DNA of 64,000 nt from Hyphomicrobiales bacterium (GTDB lineage: Bacteria; Pseudomonadota; Alphaproteobacteria; Rhizobiales; Rhizobiaceae). Below are positions 1-8,030 of this stretch, piece by piece. The notes below the pieces were generated by a model that saw only the letters and a list, made by a program, of their open reading frames with translations, did not search any database and had not been told where the DNA came from. The translations under genes were made by a program, and so were the position numbers. Location: positions 344,248 through 408,247 of the forward strand of contig UBYA01000010.1 of NCBI GenBank assembly GCA_900469615.1, written 5' to 3'. The stretch's first letter is position 1. Each line of letters opens with the position of its first letter.

Positions 1-2
1 CT

Positions 3-722
3 ACCCCAGAGCAGATCGACGCCATGCGGCTTGCCGAGGCCGGCGCCGTAAAGTTTCCCTATCTGCTTCTTGCCGTGGCTTTTCTGGTGCTCGCAGCCGT
101 CTTCGCGGCTCTCAAGCTTCCCGAAGTCGAGGATGAGGAAACCGTCGAGCCGATGCGCGGCGGCGGCTCCGCCTGGCAATATCGCCATCTCGTGCTCGGC
201 GCTGTCGGCATCTTCGTCTATGTCGGCGCCGAAGTCAGCGTCGGCAGTTTCCTCGTCAACTTCCTCAGCCAGCCCGACATCGCCCATCTCTCCGAAGCCG
301 ATGCCGCCCACTACGTCTCCTACTTCTGGGGCGGCGCGATGATCGGACGCTTCGTCGGCTCGCTGATCATGCGTCAGATCGATGATGGCAAGGCGCTCGC
401 CTTCAATGCCGCCATCGTTATCGTGCTGCTGCTGATAACCGTGTTCACCACCGGCCATGTCGCCATGTGGTCCGTGCTGGCGATCGGCCTGTTCAACTCC
501 ATCATGTTCCCGACGATCTTCAGCCTGGCGCTGCACGGCCTCGGCAAATATACGAGCCAGGGCTCGGGCATCCTGTGCCTGGCCATCGTCGGCGGCGCGG
601 TCCTGCCGGTCATTCAAGGCAGCCTTGCCGATACGATCGGCATTCACCTCGCCTTCCTGATGCCGATCATCTGCTATGTCTACATCGCCTTCTACGGCCT
701 CAAGGGTCACAAGCCCGCATAG
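3..722 (+). CDS. Sugar MFS transporter, FucP/GluP-like (C-terminal part)
   Basis: The reading frame is open to the left edge, so the start and roughly the first 40% of the protein lie outside the window; about 240 residues are visible. They form alternating hydrophobic segments typical of the C-terminal half of a 12-helix major facilitator: helix-length stretches near [18 protein letters not shown], then [18 protein letters not shown], then a GRFVGSLIM segment, followed by at least three more. The pattern resembles the FucP/GluP proton-coupled fucose or glucose/galactose importers of the inner membrane. This is family-level recognition; the substrate cannot be read from the sequence. A GC-rich hairpin follows the stop codon. 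Confidence 0.8.
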   Translation, partial: TPEQIDAMRLAEAGAVKFPYLLLAVAFLVLAAVFAALKLPEVEDEETVEPMRGGGSAWQYRHLVLGAVGIFVYVGAEVSVGSFLVNFLSQPDIAHLSEADAAHYVSYFWGGAMIGRFVGSLIMRQIDDGKALAFNAAIVIVLLLITVFTTGHVAMWSVLAIGLFNSIMFPTIFSLALHGLGKYTSQGSGILCLAIVGGAVLPVIQGSLADTIGIHLAFLMPIICYVYIAFYGLKGHKPA

Positions 723-733
723 CCGAGACAGTC

Positions 734-763
734 GCGCCCCGCTCGGTTCCTCCGGCGGGGCGC
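734..763 (+). terminator. GC-rich hairpin after the sugar transporter gene
   Basis: GCGCCCCGC and GCGGGGCGC form a perfect 9-bp stem 12 bases after the transporter stop. There is no T tract behind it (AAAGGG follows), so it may stabilise the mRNA 3' end or act as a weak terminator rather than a classic intrinsic one. Confidence 0.45.
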
Positions 764-830
764 AAAGGGCTTGATCCGAAGCGCTCCGCTTGGCATCGTG
801 CGGTGCAACAATGACGGAAGGATCGGCCCC

Positions 831-1454
831 ATGAAAGCACTGCTGCTCATCGATATCCAGAACGGGTTCTGCCCGGGCGGCAACCTGCCCGTGCCGGATG
901 GGGATCAGGTGGTGCCTGTTGCCAACACCCTCATCGACAGCGGCAAATACGACCTGATCGTCGCATCGCAGGATTGGCATCCGGCCGGCCACGGCAGCTT
1001 CGCCTCCGCCCATCCCGGCAAGAAGCCATTCGAGATAGGCACGCTCTCGGGCAAGCCGCAGATGATGTGGCCCGATCATTGTGTCCAGAACACGAAGGAC
1101 GCCGAGTTCCATCCCGGGCTCCATGTCGGCGTGGTCGATTTCATCCAGCAGAAGGGTCAGAACCCCTCGGTCGACAGCTATTCCGCCTTCCGCGACAACG
1201 ATCAGGCTGCCCTCACGGGCCTGGCGGCCTTTCTGCGTGGCAAAGGCGTCAGCACGCTCGACCTCTGCGGGCTGGCAACGGATTACTGCGTGAAGTTTTC
1301 GGCGATCGACGCTGTCGAGATGCTGCCCGGTGTCGCTGTCCGCTTCATCGAGGATGCAAGCCGCGGCATCGATCCGAACGGCGTCAGGGCGGCAATCGAC
1401 GAAATGCGGACCCGCGGCGTCGCCATTATCCGCAGCCGGGATGCACTTGCCTAA
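831..1454 (+). CDS. pncA: Nicotinamidase (pyrazinamidase)
   Basis: A 207-residue cytosolic isochorismatase-fold hydrolase that deamidates nicotinamide to nicotinate for NAD salvage. The catalytic triad is readable: D8 in LLIDIQNGF, a lysine near residue 108, and C153 in the ATDYCVKF loop. The metal-site pattern D48-x-H50 plus a later His lies in the DWHPAGHGSF region and MWPDHC. Length matches the family (about 210 residues). The ATG at 831 is preferred over an upstream in-frame ATG at 771 because the protein then begins exactly at the conserved MKALLLIDIQ strand, with GGAAGGA just upstream. It stands alone between the transporter and the glycosyltransferase. Confidence 0.93.
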   Translation: MKALLLIDIQNGFCPGGNLPVPDGDQVVPVANTLIDSGKYDLIVASQDWHPAGHGSFASAHPGKKPFEIGTLSGKPQMMWPDHCVQNTKDAEFHPGLHVGVVDFIQQKGQNPSVDSYSAFRDNDQAALTGLAAFLRGKGVSTLDLCGLATDYCVKFSAIDAVEMLPGVAVRFIEDASRGIDPNGVRAAIDEMRTRGVAIIRSRDALA

Positions 1455-1503
1455 AATCGCACGCGCCGGGCTAAACCTTCTCTAAACAAAATGGTGCAAG
1501 CTG

Positions 1504-1528
1504 TTCCCGATCAAAGAAGTATCGGGAA
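1504..1528 (+). promoter_or_regulatory. Hairpin overlapping the ribosome-binding region of the GT4 gene
   Basis: TTCCCGAT and ATCGGGAA form a perfect 8-bp stem with a 9-base loop. The only purine-rich stretch that could serve as ribosome-binding site for the GTG start at 1537 (GGGAA, 1524-1528) lies inside the 3' arm. If the stem forms in the mRNA it would mask initiation. The effect is inferred, not shown. Confidence 0.35.
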
Positions 1529-1536
1529 TCCTTCGC

Positions 1537-2622
1537 GTGCAGTCGATTGTCATAAACGGGCGCTTCCTCGGCCAGCCGCTATCCGGCGTGCAGCGCTTCG
1601 CGCGCGAACTGACGCTGGCGCTCGACCGCAAGATCTCCACCGGCACCCTCCCCGCCTCGTTGAAAGACACGCGCTGGCGCCTGGTCGTACCGCGCGATAC
1701 GCCCGTCGATCTCGCACTCTCCGCCATAGAAATCGATCGCTTCGGTTCCGGCCCCGGTCACGTCTGGGAGCAGACATCGCTGCTTTCGCGCTCACGCGGC
1801 AGCCGCCTGATCGGCTTCGGCGGCAGCGGCCCGCTCCTGCATCGGCGTCAGGCTGTCGTCATCCATGACGTGACGATCTTCCGCCATCCGCAATCCTTCA
1901 AGCGCAGCTACCGGCTCCTGCACGGCGCGCTCGGCACCGTGCTGACGCGCACCGCCAAGATCGGCACGGTCTCCGAATTTTCGCGGCAGGAACTCGCCTC
2001 CGTCTTCCGGGTTTCTTCCGCGGGAATCGACGTCGTCTACAACGCGGTCGATCATTTCGCCGCCATCGAGCCCGATGAGGCCGTCATGCAGCGGCTTGGT
2101 CTGAAGACGAACGGCTTCTTCCTGCTCGTCGGCACGATGAAGCCGAACAAGAACCTCGATTTCGCCATCCGCGCCTTCGAGGCGCTCCATGACGAAAACC
2201 AGAAGCTGGTGGTCGTCGGCGGCTCCGCGCCGACCGTGTTCAAATCCGAAGGTCAGCAGTCAAACGGCTGCTTGCTCTTTCCCGGCCGGCTCAGCGATGC
2301 CGAAATCGCCGCGCTGGAGCGACACGCGACGGCTTTCGTCTTTCCGAGCCTATACGAAGGCTTCGGAATTCCGCCTCTGGAGGCGATGACGCAGGGTTGT
2401 CCGGTGCTTGCGGCCGACATCCCCGCCGTGCGCGAAGCCTCCGGCGATGCCGCGCTCTACTTCGACCCCTCCACGCAGGATGAGCTCATTGCCGCCATGC
2501 GCAGGATCGCGGCGGACGACGCGCTGCGCGAGGATCTACGCCGCCGCGGCTACCAGAACGTCACGCGCTTCTCCTGGGACGGCAGCGCCAACCGCGTCCT
2601 GTCCATTCTGGAAGACCTCTGA
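1537..2622 (+). CDS. GT4-family glycosyltransferase
   Basis: A 361-residue GT-B glycosyltransferase of the GT4 type, which transfers a sugar from a nucleotide donor to a surface polysaccharide or lipid-linked acceptor at the cytosolic membrane face. The donor-site motif is clear: FPSLYEGFGIPPLEAM from about residue 269, with the E-x7-E pattern, followed by GCPVLAADIPAVREASGDAA. GTMKPNKNLDFAIRAF near residue 199 is the usual start of the C-terminal Rossmann domain. The start is a GTG; no better in-frame start is visible. It is convergent with the flippase-like gene, only six bases apart, which suggests a shared role in envelope polysaccharide assembly, although that is inference. Confidence 0.88.
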   Translation: MQSIVINGRFLGQPLSGVQRFARELTLALDRKISTGTLPASLKDTRWRLVVPRDTPVDLALSAIEIDRFGSGPGHVWEQTSLLSRSRGSRLIGFGGSGPLLHRRQAVVIHDVTIFRHPQSFKRSYRLLHGALGTVLTRTAKIGTVSEFSRQELASVFRVSSAGIDVVYNAVDHFAAIEPDEAVMQRLGLKTNGFFLLVGTMKPNKNLDFAIRAFEALHDENQKLVVVGGSAPTVFKSEGQQSNGCLLFPGRLSDAEIAALERHATAFVFPSLYEGFGIPPLEAMTQGCPVLAADIPAVREASGDAALYFDPSTQDELIAAMRRIAADDALREDLRRRGYQNVTRFSWDGSANRVLSILEDL

Positions 2623-2628
2623 GAAATT

Positions 2629-4110
2629 TCACGGCCGGGCCTGCGGCCGGATCATCGTGACGAAGTAGCTGTAGAGGCCGAGCAGGCAGAAGAAAGCGCC
2701 CCCGACCACGCCGACCGACACCGATGTCCAGAGCGAATAGCCGAAACCGGCGGTCGCCAGAACCGGCATGGCCAGCCCCATGGCGGAGAGGATGACGGGC
2801 GGCCAGACGAAATCGAAGGAAAGCGACATCATGATCCGCACCCCGATCGCCAGGGCGCACAGGGCGCCGATCATGCCGCCGGCCATGAGCGCCGCATCGC
2901 TGAAAGACCCGAGATAACCGCCAGCCAGCACCCCGGCGTTCAGCAGCAGGCAATCCAGAGCCGCAAGCACGAATATCGCCAGAAGCCGATGCTGCAGATG
3001 CGCCGGCGTCGGCAGCATGTTGAACGTCAGCGCCCGGCATGCGGCCAGACCGATGACGAACGGTGCCGCGGCCAGAAATCCGCTGCGCAGGCCGGCGGAA
3101 ATGACGAACTGTCCGACAGGTTGCAGCAACGCGAAAATCCCGGCCGCAGTCATCAGCGTTAGGCCTGTGAGCAGCGAATAATACTCTCCGAGCTGTCGTC
3201 TGAAAGTCGGTGTGGCGCCTTCACGATCATACGTCGCGACGACGTCGGGATACTGGATCGCCTGCAAAGCCGAAACGATCAGAACGAAAGGACGCTGCAG
3301 CAGATCGAGCGCCAGCAATGCTCCGGCCGCAGCCCCCGCTCCGAGCACGGCGGTGAGGATCGCTTTCAGTCCCAATGGCGTCAGAATACCGATGACCGAT
3401 GCCGAGGCGGCGACGCTGCCATAGACGAAATGCTTGCGAACCAGCGGCGGCTCGAAATGCGCCGCCTCGCTCGGAGTGTTGCGGGTCAGGAACATGGCCA
3501 GGAGACCGTAGACGAGATAGCCGGCCATCAGGCCAATGACCGTGCATGTGAAATTTTGGGCAACGGCGGCGCCCGCGAGCGTGCCGGCTGCCAGAATGGT
3601 GGCGCGCGAGCCCTGCAGCCGCGAGAAGACGCGAAACTCCTGGCGGAAGCGAAGCATGGTCAGATGCAAGTCGCTGCCACCCTGGAAAATGGCGACCAGG
3701 CCGCCAAGCACGGCGATCTCCGCCGGCACCGAAAAGACGATCGAGGCGAAGGCGGCAATCAGGCAGACCGCCGAACAGACAGCGAATTCGACGCTCAGCG
3801 CCCTGCGCTCCAGCGCTTCGCTTCCAGCTCCCTGCCCGGGATAGAAACGACTGCAGGCAAAACGGACCCATTCGAAGCAGAAAATCGCTGCGAACTGACT
3901 GATCGAAATGAACAGCGAATAGGCTGCATAATCCGCCGGAGTGAGCAGATGCGCGACCGCGATCAGCAGCCCGAAAGCGACTGCCGCCTGATAGAAATAT
4001 GCCGCCAACGCCACGATCTTCGCCATGTCGGCAGCTAACAGCAAAAGATTGAGGAAAGCGCTAATCCGGAACGGATAATGCGGGATTTGAAGCGCCGATC
4101 CCGCATGCAC
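2629..4110 (-). CDS. Polysaccharide flippase-like membrane protein
   Basis: A 493-residue, strongly hydrophobic protein with about 12 to 14 transmembrane segments and very little soluble sequence. It resembles the Wzx/MATE-like polysaccharide export superfamily, which flips lipid-linked glycans across the inner membrane. Helical pairs such as YFYQAAVAFGLLIAVAHLL at the N-terminus and AVLGGLVAIFQ later fit that fold. The predicted start is GTG at 4110 with AGG seven bases upstream; an internal ATG at 4026 is a weaker alternative. The convergent GT4 neighbour supports the glycan assignment. No specific substrate is suggested by the sequence; confidence in the fold is higher than in the function. 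Confidence 0.7.
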   Translation of the reverse strand: MHAGSALQIPHYPFRISAFLNLLLLAADMAKIVALAAYFYQAAVAFGLLIAVAHLLTPADYAAYSLFISISQFAAIFCFEWVRFACSRFYPGQGAGSEALERRALSVEFAVCSAVCLIAAFASIVFSVPAEIAVLGGLVAIFQGGSDLHLTMLRFRQEFRVFSRLQGSRATILAAGTLAGAAVAQNFTCTVIGLMAGYLVYGLLAMFLTRNTPSEAAHFEPPLVRKHFVYGSVAASASVIGILTPLGLKAILTAVLGAGAAAGALLALDLLQRPFVLIVSALQAIQYPDVVATYDREGATPTFRRQLGEYYSLLTGLTLMTAAGIFALLQPVGQFVISAGLRSGFLAAAPFVIGLAACRALTFNMLPTPAHLQHRLLAIFVLAALDCLLLNAGVLAGGYLGSFSDAALMAGGMIGALCALAIGVRIMMSLSFDFVWPPVILSAMGLAMPVLATAGFGYSLWTSVSVGVVGGAFFCLLGLYSYFVTMIRPQARP

Positions 4111-4160
4111 GATAACCTGTCAGACCACCCGGCGACGAATGCCGTCCGCGGGCCGAAAGA

Positions 4161-4352
4161 TCATCGCTCTTCGAATATCTGCTCGATCGGCAAACCGAAG
4201 ACCCGGGCGATCACAAAGGCGAGCGGCAGGCTGGGGTCGTAGCGCTCGTTCTCGATGGCGTTGACCGTTTGCCGGGAAACATCGAGCATGGCGGCAAATT
4301 CGCCCTGCGACCAGCCACGCTCGACGCGCAATGACTTGAGCCGGTTTTTCAT
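4161..4352 (-). CDS. Small XRE-family HTH transcriptional regulator
   Basis: A 63-residue protein that is little more than a Cro/C1-type helix-turn-helix: MKNRLKSLRVERGWSQGEF followed by the recognition helix in VSRQTVNAIE and the YDPSLPLAFVIARVF helix. Single-domain regulators of this type usually repress their own operon. The ATG at 4352 overlaps the stop of the upstream membrane-protein gene (ATGA), so the two are translationally coupled. A longer in-frame version would run back into that gene and is unlikely. Two 18-bp palindromic boxes in the promoter of the pair (4740-4757 and 4778-4795) are the obvious candidate binding sites; this link is inferred. Confidence 0.88.
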   Translation of the reverse strand: MKNRLKSLRVERGWSQGEFAAMLDVSRQTVNAIENERYDPSLPLAFVIARVFGLPIEQIFEER

Positions 4353-4729
4353 CGATAGCGCCGATGGCTGATGATGCCGCCAATGATCCAAAGCGTCGAC
4401 ATGAGAGGCCACACGGCAAACATCGACAGCTTCGGATAGCCGACATTCTCAAGGAAACCATAGCTGAAAGTAATCAGCGCCGTACCGGCAAAGGCCAGTG
4501 AAAAGGCTTCCAGCTGAATCCTGCGCTGCAATTCGTCGATCCGCCGAAGGTGGCGCAGAATTGACATGGCCACCAGGAAGGCCGGCAACATCGGCGTCAG
4601 CGACAGGATCGTTTTCCAGACTGGATTTTCGACCATGCCATGATCGATGAGCCAGACCGACATCGTGAGCGCGGCGCCATAGGCGAGCATGCTGGCTCCC
4701 AATTCCACCAGATAGCGATATCTTGTCAT
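4349..4729 (-). CDS. Small four-helix membrane protein paired with the XRE regulator
   Basis: A 126-residue membrane protein starting MTRYRYLVELGASMLAYG, with four hydrophobic helices (about 12-30, 40-58, 75-92 and 102-118) and short charged loops (RHLRRIDELQRR). I do not recognise a named function. The start at 4729 has a perfect AGGAGG six bases upstream; an in-frame extension beyond this would pass through the palindromic operator and is rejected. Pairs of a small HTH protein and a multi-helix membrane protein under one autoregulated promoter are common in bacteria, and this pair fits that pattern. The membrane partner might sense a signal or be the regulated effector. Confidence 0.8.
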   Translation of the reverse strand: MTRYRYLVELGASMLAYGAALTMSVWLIDHGMVENPVWKTILSLTPMLPAFLVAMSILRHLRRIDELQRRIQLEAFSLAFAGTALITFSYGFLENVGYPKLSMFAVWPLMSTLWIIGGIISHRRYR

Positions 4730-4739
4730 TTCGACCTCC

Positions 4740-4757
4740 TGTAAAGCACACTTTACA
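4740..4757. promoter_or_regulatory. Operator box 1 (perfect palindrome) of the XRE/membrane operon
   Basis: Read in the gene direction this is TGTAAAGTGTGCTTTACA: a perfect 7-bp inverted repeat with a 4-base centre. It overlaps the predicted -10 and start point of the operon and ends directly before the AGGAGG. It shares TGTAAAG-N4-CTTNACA with box 2. Confidence 0.65.
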
Positions 4758-4783
4758 TATCGCCATGGCAAGACAGCTGTCAA
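4754..4783 (-). promoter_or_regulatory. Predicted sigma-70 promoter of the XRE/membrane operon
   Basis: A consensus -35 TTGACA (4778-4783) and -10 TATGTA (4754-4759) are separated by 18 bp on the minus strand. Both elements are embedded in the two palindromic boxes, which is what a repressor-controlled promoter looks like. Confidence 0.6.
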
Positions 4784-4795
4784 GTATGCTTTACA
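4778..4795. promoter_or_regulatory. Operator box 2 (near-perfect palindrome) of the XRE/membrane operon
   Basis: In gene orientation it reads TGTAAAGCATACTTGACA, matching box 1 at 6 of 7 positions in the right arm and fully in the left arm. The single departure in the right arm creates the TTGACA -35 hexamer. Its centre is 38 bp from that of box 1. Confidence 0.6.
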
Positions 4796-4999
4796 TATCG
4801 CTATCGACGCTTCGCGATAAGCGACTGCCGACAAAGGACAAGAAAGTCCATCAACCGCCCCTTGGACAACGTCGGAGAAAGCAGTCCCGAGGCGGCAACG
4901 AAAGCCGCCTTGGTCATGCCGGCCACGGCGTCGTCACCGAGCAGCTTTCCGGCTGGGAGGATATGGTCGAGCCGTGTCGAAGTCCTCCCCGGTCCGTGA
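4796..4999. other. Gene-free stretch upstream of panC
   Basis: Together with the palindrome pair at 5000-5039 and the leader to 5114, this separates the XRE operon from panC. Short frames on both strands here have no credible ribosome-binding sites or recognisable products. I see no RNA gene in it. Confidence 0.5.
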
Positions 5000-5039
5000 T
5001 TGCAGTGCAATGCCATCGAATTGCTTTTTTGCACTGCAC
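5000..5039. promoter_or_regulatory. Twin TTGCA-N-TGCA palindromes upstream of panC
   Basis: TTGCAGTGCAA (5000-5010) and TTGCACTGCAC (5029-5039) are each odd palindromes, 29 bp apart. The two also pair with each other as a 10-bp stem (TGCAGTGCAA with TTGCACTGCA), and a T6 run lies in the intervening loop. They lie 75 to 115 bases before the panC start. They could be two protein-binding sites or a leader RNA hairpin; the sequence does not decide. Confidence 0.4.
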
Positions 5040-5114
5040 ACGTTAGAAGGACCCGTAAAATTCAGGGAGAAAACGGGCAGTGTACGGCGGCGCAGCCTGG
5101 GGAGGAGTGCCAGC

Positions 5115-5990
5115 ATGGAGATCATCGACACGATAGCCGGCCTGCGCGAGCGGCTCGGCGAACACCGCAGGAGCGGCGGGAAAATCGGTCTCGTGCCGAC
5201 CATGGGCTTCCTGCATGCCGGCCATATGGAACTGGTGTCCCGCGCCAAGGCCGAGAACGATATCGTCGTCACATCCATCTTCGTCAATCCGCTGCAATTC
5301 GGCGCGAATGAGGATCTGGCAAAATATCCGCGCGATCTCGAGCGTGACAGCGCCATGCTGCGCGAAGGCGGCGTCGACTTTCTCTTCGCCCCAGGCGTCA
5401 CGGACATGTATCCACGCCCGATGGAAACCGTTGTCGACGTGCCGAAACTCGGTATCGAGCTGGAAGGCGCGGTTCGCCCCGGCCATTTCGCCGGTGTCGC
5501 CACGGTCGTCACCAAGCTCTTCAATATCGTCCAGCCCGACAACGCCTATTTCGGCGAGAAGGATTACCAGCAGGTAGCGATCATCCGCCGCATGGTGGAG
5601 GATCTGGCGCAGCCCGTTCGTGTCGTGCCGGTGCCGACCGTCCGCGATACGGATGGCCTGGCGCTATCTTCGCGCAACGTCTACCTGTCGAAAGAAGAGC
5701 GCGCCGCAGCCGTCATCGTCCCGAAGGCATTGGCGGAAGCCGAAAGGCTTTACGAGCTCGGCGCAAACGATCCGGCTGCACTGGAAGAAGCGTTGCGGGC
5801 CTTCATCGGCAAGGAACCGCTTGCAACAGCCGAAGTCGCCGCGGTTCGCGATCCCGACACGCTGGAACCTTTGGCAGAGCTGCAGGGTCGCCCTGTCCTC
5901 ATCGCGCTCTTCGTCCGCATCGGCACCACCCGCCTGCTCGATAACCGCGTTATCGGCCGCGAACAATCCGGCAACGAAAAGGCAGCGTGA
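5115..5990 (+). CDS. panC: Pantothenate synthetase
   Basis: A 291-residue cytosolic enzyme that joins pantoate and beta-alanine using ATP, the last step of pantothenate (vitamin B5) synthesis. The nucleotidyltransferase HIGH-type signature is present as [14 protein letters not shown] from residue 28, with [19 protein letters not shown] and the KMSKS-equivalent LSSRNVYLS further on. The ATG at 5115 has GGGAGGAG nine bases upstream and places the conserved IIDTIAGLR strand at the N-terminus; a longer in-frame version from 4974 lacks support. It is followed after a single base by panB, forming the panCB operon. Confidence 0.95.
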   Translation: MEIIDTIAGLRERLGEHRRSGGKIGLVPTMGFLHAGHMELVSRAKAENDIVVTSIFVNPLQFGANEDLAKYPRDLERDSAMLREGGVDFLFAPGVTDMYPRPMETVVDVPKLGIELEGAVRPGHFAGVATVVTKLFNIVQPDNAYFGEKDYQQVAIIRRMVEDLAQPVRVVPVPTVRDTDGLALSSRNVYLSKEERAAAVIVPKALAEAERLYELGANDPAALEEALRAFIGKEPLATAEVAAVRDPDTLEPLAELQGRPVLIALFVRIGTTRLLDNRVIGREQSGNEKAA

Positions 5991-5991
5991 G

Positions 5992-6813
5992 ATGAGCACC
6001 GTCGGACAGACCAGACGCATGACACCCGCCGCCATCGAAGCGATGAAGGGCACGCGTCCCATCGTCAGCCTGACGGCCTATACGACGCCGATCGCCCGCC
6101 TGCTCGACCCGCATTGCGACCTGCTGCTGGTCGGCGATTCCCTCGGCATGGTGCTCTACGGTATGGAAACCACCGTCGGCGTCACGCTGGAGATGATGAT
6201 AGCCCACGGCCAGGCCGTCATGCGCGGGACAAGACATGCCTGCGTCATCGTCGACCTGCCCTTTGGCTCCTATCAGGAATCGAAGGAGCAAGCCTTTAGC
6301 AGTGCAGCCCGCATCCTGAAGGAAACCGGCTGTGACGGTGTGAAGCTGGAAGGCGGCGAGGAGATGGCCGAAACCGTTGCTTTCCTGACCAGTCGCGGCG
6401 TTCCCGTTTTCGGTCACGTCGGGTTGATGCCGCAGCAGGTGAACACGACCGGCGGCTATCGTTCGCTCGGACGCACGGACAAGGAAGCCGACAAAATTCG
6501 CCGTGACGCCAGGGCGATCGCCGAGGCCGGCGCCTTCGCAATGGTGATCGAAGGCACGATCGAACCGCTTGCCCGCGAGATTACCGCCGCGATCGCCGTT
6601 CCCACCATCGGCATCGGCGCGTCTGCCGCCTGTGACGGGCAGATTCTCGTCTCCGACGACATGCTTGGCTTGTTCAACGATTTCAAGCCGCGCTTCGTCA
6701 AGCATTTCGCAGAGCTGGCGCCCCTGATCTCCAAAGCAGCCGAAGCCTATGCCGAGGATGTGAAGGCCCGCAGCTTCCCGGCTTTGGAGCATACGTTCCA
6801 GCCGAAGAAATGA
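5992..6813 (+). CDS. panB: 3-methyl-2-oxobutanoate hydroxymethyltransferase
   Basis: A 273-residue TIM-barrel enzyme that transfers a hydroxymethyl group from methylene-tetrahydrofolate to ketoisovalerate to make ketopantoate, the first committed step to pantothenate. The Mg-binding region [14 protein letters not shown], the DLPFGSY segment, [10 protein letters not shown] and the [16 protein letters not shown] stretch are all intact, and the length is typical. The ATG lies one base after the panC stop, so the two genes are co-transcribed and probably translationally coupled. The frame is open for a long way upstream inside panC, but only the start at 5992 gives the family N-terminus. Confidence 0.96.
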   Translation: MSTVGQTRRMTPAAIEAMKGTRPIVSLTAYTTPIARLLDPHCDLLLVGDSLGMVLYGMETTVGVTLEMMIAHGQAVMRGTRHACVIVDLPFGSYQESKEQAFSSAARILKETGCDGVKLEGGEEMAETVAFLTSRGVPVFGHVGLMPQQVNTTGGYRSLGRTDKEADKIRRDARAIAEAGAFAMVIEGTIEPLAREITAAIAVPTIGIGASAACDGQILVSDDMLGLFNDFKPRFVKHFAELAPLISKAAEAYAEDVKARSFPALEHTFQPKK

Positions 6814-6820
6814 GGCTGCA

Positions 6821-7072
6821 TCAGCCCTTGGCCGGCTCCTTCTCCAGCAGATAGATTGCCTCGCCGAAATCCTCCATCTTGCTCACCAGCGCGGCATGCG
6901 CATCGCGCAGGCCCTGATTGTAGTAATACGGCCCGATCTCGGCCGTGAAGAAATCCAGCAGGAATTCGGCGGGCAGCGTGCCGATCTGCTGGTCGAGCTC
7001 GTCGGTGAAATATTGCTGAAGGCGGGCGACGACGGCCGCCTTCTCTTCCTTCGAAAAAGTGATCTTCTTCAT
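6821..7072 (-). CDS. DUF2164-family small protein
   Basis: An 83-residue soluble protein of the uncharacterised DUF2164 family: KITFSKEEKAAVVARLQQYF at the N-terminus, then FLLDFFTAEIGPYYYNQGLRDA. No catalytic motif is evident and the family function is unknown to me. It is convergent with panB, seven bases apart, with no clear terminator between them. The ATG at 7072 is followed closely by the conserved segment; a GGAG-like sequence lies upstream. Confidence 0.85.
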   Translation of the reverse strand: MKKITFSKEEKAAVVARLQQYFTDELDQQIGTLPAEFLLDFFTAEIGPYYYNQGLRDAHAALVSKMEDFGEAIYLLEKEPAKG

Positions 7073-7264
7073 CTCCGTCTCCCGTTATCGACCGCGTCCG
7101 CGCTACCGCTTCAACGAAATCAATTGATCCATCAAGGAAATTCAATTGCCGGTTTTGTATGCACGGCTTACTGCTCCGGCCATTGAGCGGCGGGGGAGCC
7201 GATGCGCGGGGCTGCGACCTTGGTTAAAGAGATGATTTCCGCCGCGGACTGCGAATACAGCAAT

Positions 7265-7284
7265 TCCGGCAAATGCCGGATTTT
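7265..7284 (+). promoter_or_regulatory. Terminator-like hairpin in the azlC leader
   Basis: TCCGGC-AAAT-GCCGGA followed by TTTT sits 21 bases before the azlC start. An upstream TTGCCGG (7146-7152) could pair with CCGGCAA in its left arm and disrupt it. This is suggestive of attenuation, but the stem is short. Confidence 0.35.
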
Positions 7285-7305
7285 CCATGAAGGACAGAGC
7301 GGACC

Positions 7306-8028
7306 ATGAGTCGCGCGGAATTTCTAGACGGATTGAAGGGTGGCATTGCCGTCGGGCTCGCCGCAGCGCCTTTCGGAGCGCTTTTCGGAGCGCTCGCGCG
7401 CGATCAGGGCATGTCGCTCGGAGAGCTGACGTTGATGAGCGGCACGGTCTATGCCGGCGCCAGCCAGATGGTCGGGCTGGATCTCTTCGGCCATAACGTC
7501 CAGGCATGGCTCATCGTGCTGTCGATCCTGGCGGTGAACTTCCGGCATGTGCTCTATTCGGCGGCGATCGCGCGCTATATCAGGCACTTTTCCGCAGTGG
7601 AGAAATTCCTGACCTTCTTCCTGCTGGTCGATCCGCAATTTGCCGCGACAATCCAGCGCCATGAAAGCGGCAAGCCGGTGACGTTCGCCTGGTACATGGG
7701 CTTTGCCGCCATGGTCTACATTCCCTGGGTGCTGATCAGCCTGATTGGCGGCCTTCTCGGCAGTCTGATCGGCGATCCGAAGGCCATCGGTCTCGATATC
7801 CTGCTGCCGATCTATTTCCTCGGCATCGTTATGGGCTTCCGCAAGCGCGACAACTTCCTGCCCGTCGTGGCCGCCAGCGCCGTCGCATCGGCCATCGCCT
7901 ATCGTTATGTCGGCTCGCCCTGGCATGTGAGCATCGGCGCCCTCGCCGGCGTTGCGCTTGCCGCAGTGCTGCCGCCGGTAAAGGCGAATCGCAAGCCCGA
8001 CATCGCTCACGAAAACCACGAGGTCTGA
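7306..8028 (+). CDS. azlC: AzlC-family branched-chain amino acid exporter, large subunit
   Basis: A 240-residue inner-membrane protein with about six to seven helices of the AzlC type. With the small AzlD partner, this family exports branched-chain amino acids and analogues. Recognisable parts are the N-terminal GGIAVGLAAAPFGALFGALA glycine-rich helix, LTLMSGTVYAGASQMVGLDL and VNFRHVLYSAAIA. AGGACAGAG precedes the ATG. azlD follows two bases after the stop, so they form one operon. A terminator-like hairpin in the leader may regulate it. Confidence 0.9.
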   Translation: MSRAEFLDGLKGGIAVGLAAAPFGALFGALARDQGMSLGELTLMSGTVYAGASQMVGLDLFGHNVQAWLIVLSILAVNFRHVLYSAAIARYIRHFSAVEKFLTFFLLVDPQFAATIQRHESGKPVTFAWYMGFAAMVYIPWVLISLIGGLLGSLIGDPKAIGLDILLPIYFLGIVMGFRKRDNFLPVVAASAVASAIAYRYVGSPWHVSIGALAGVALAAVLPPVKANRKPDIAHENHEV

Positions 8029-8030
8029 CC

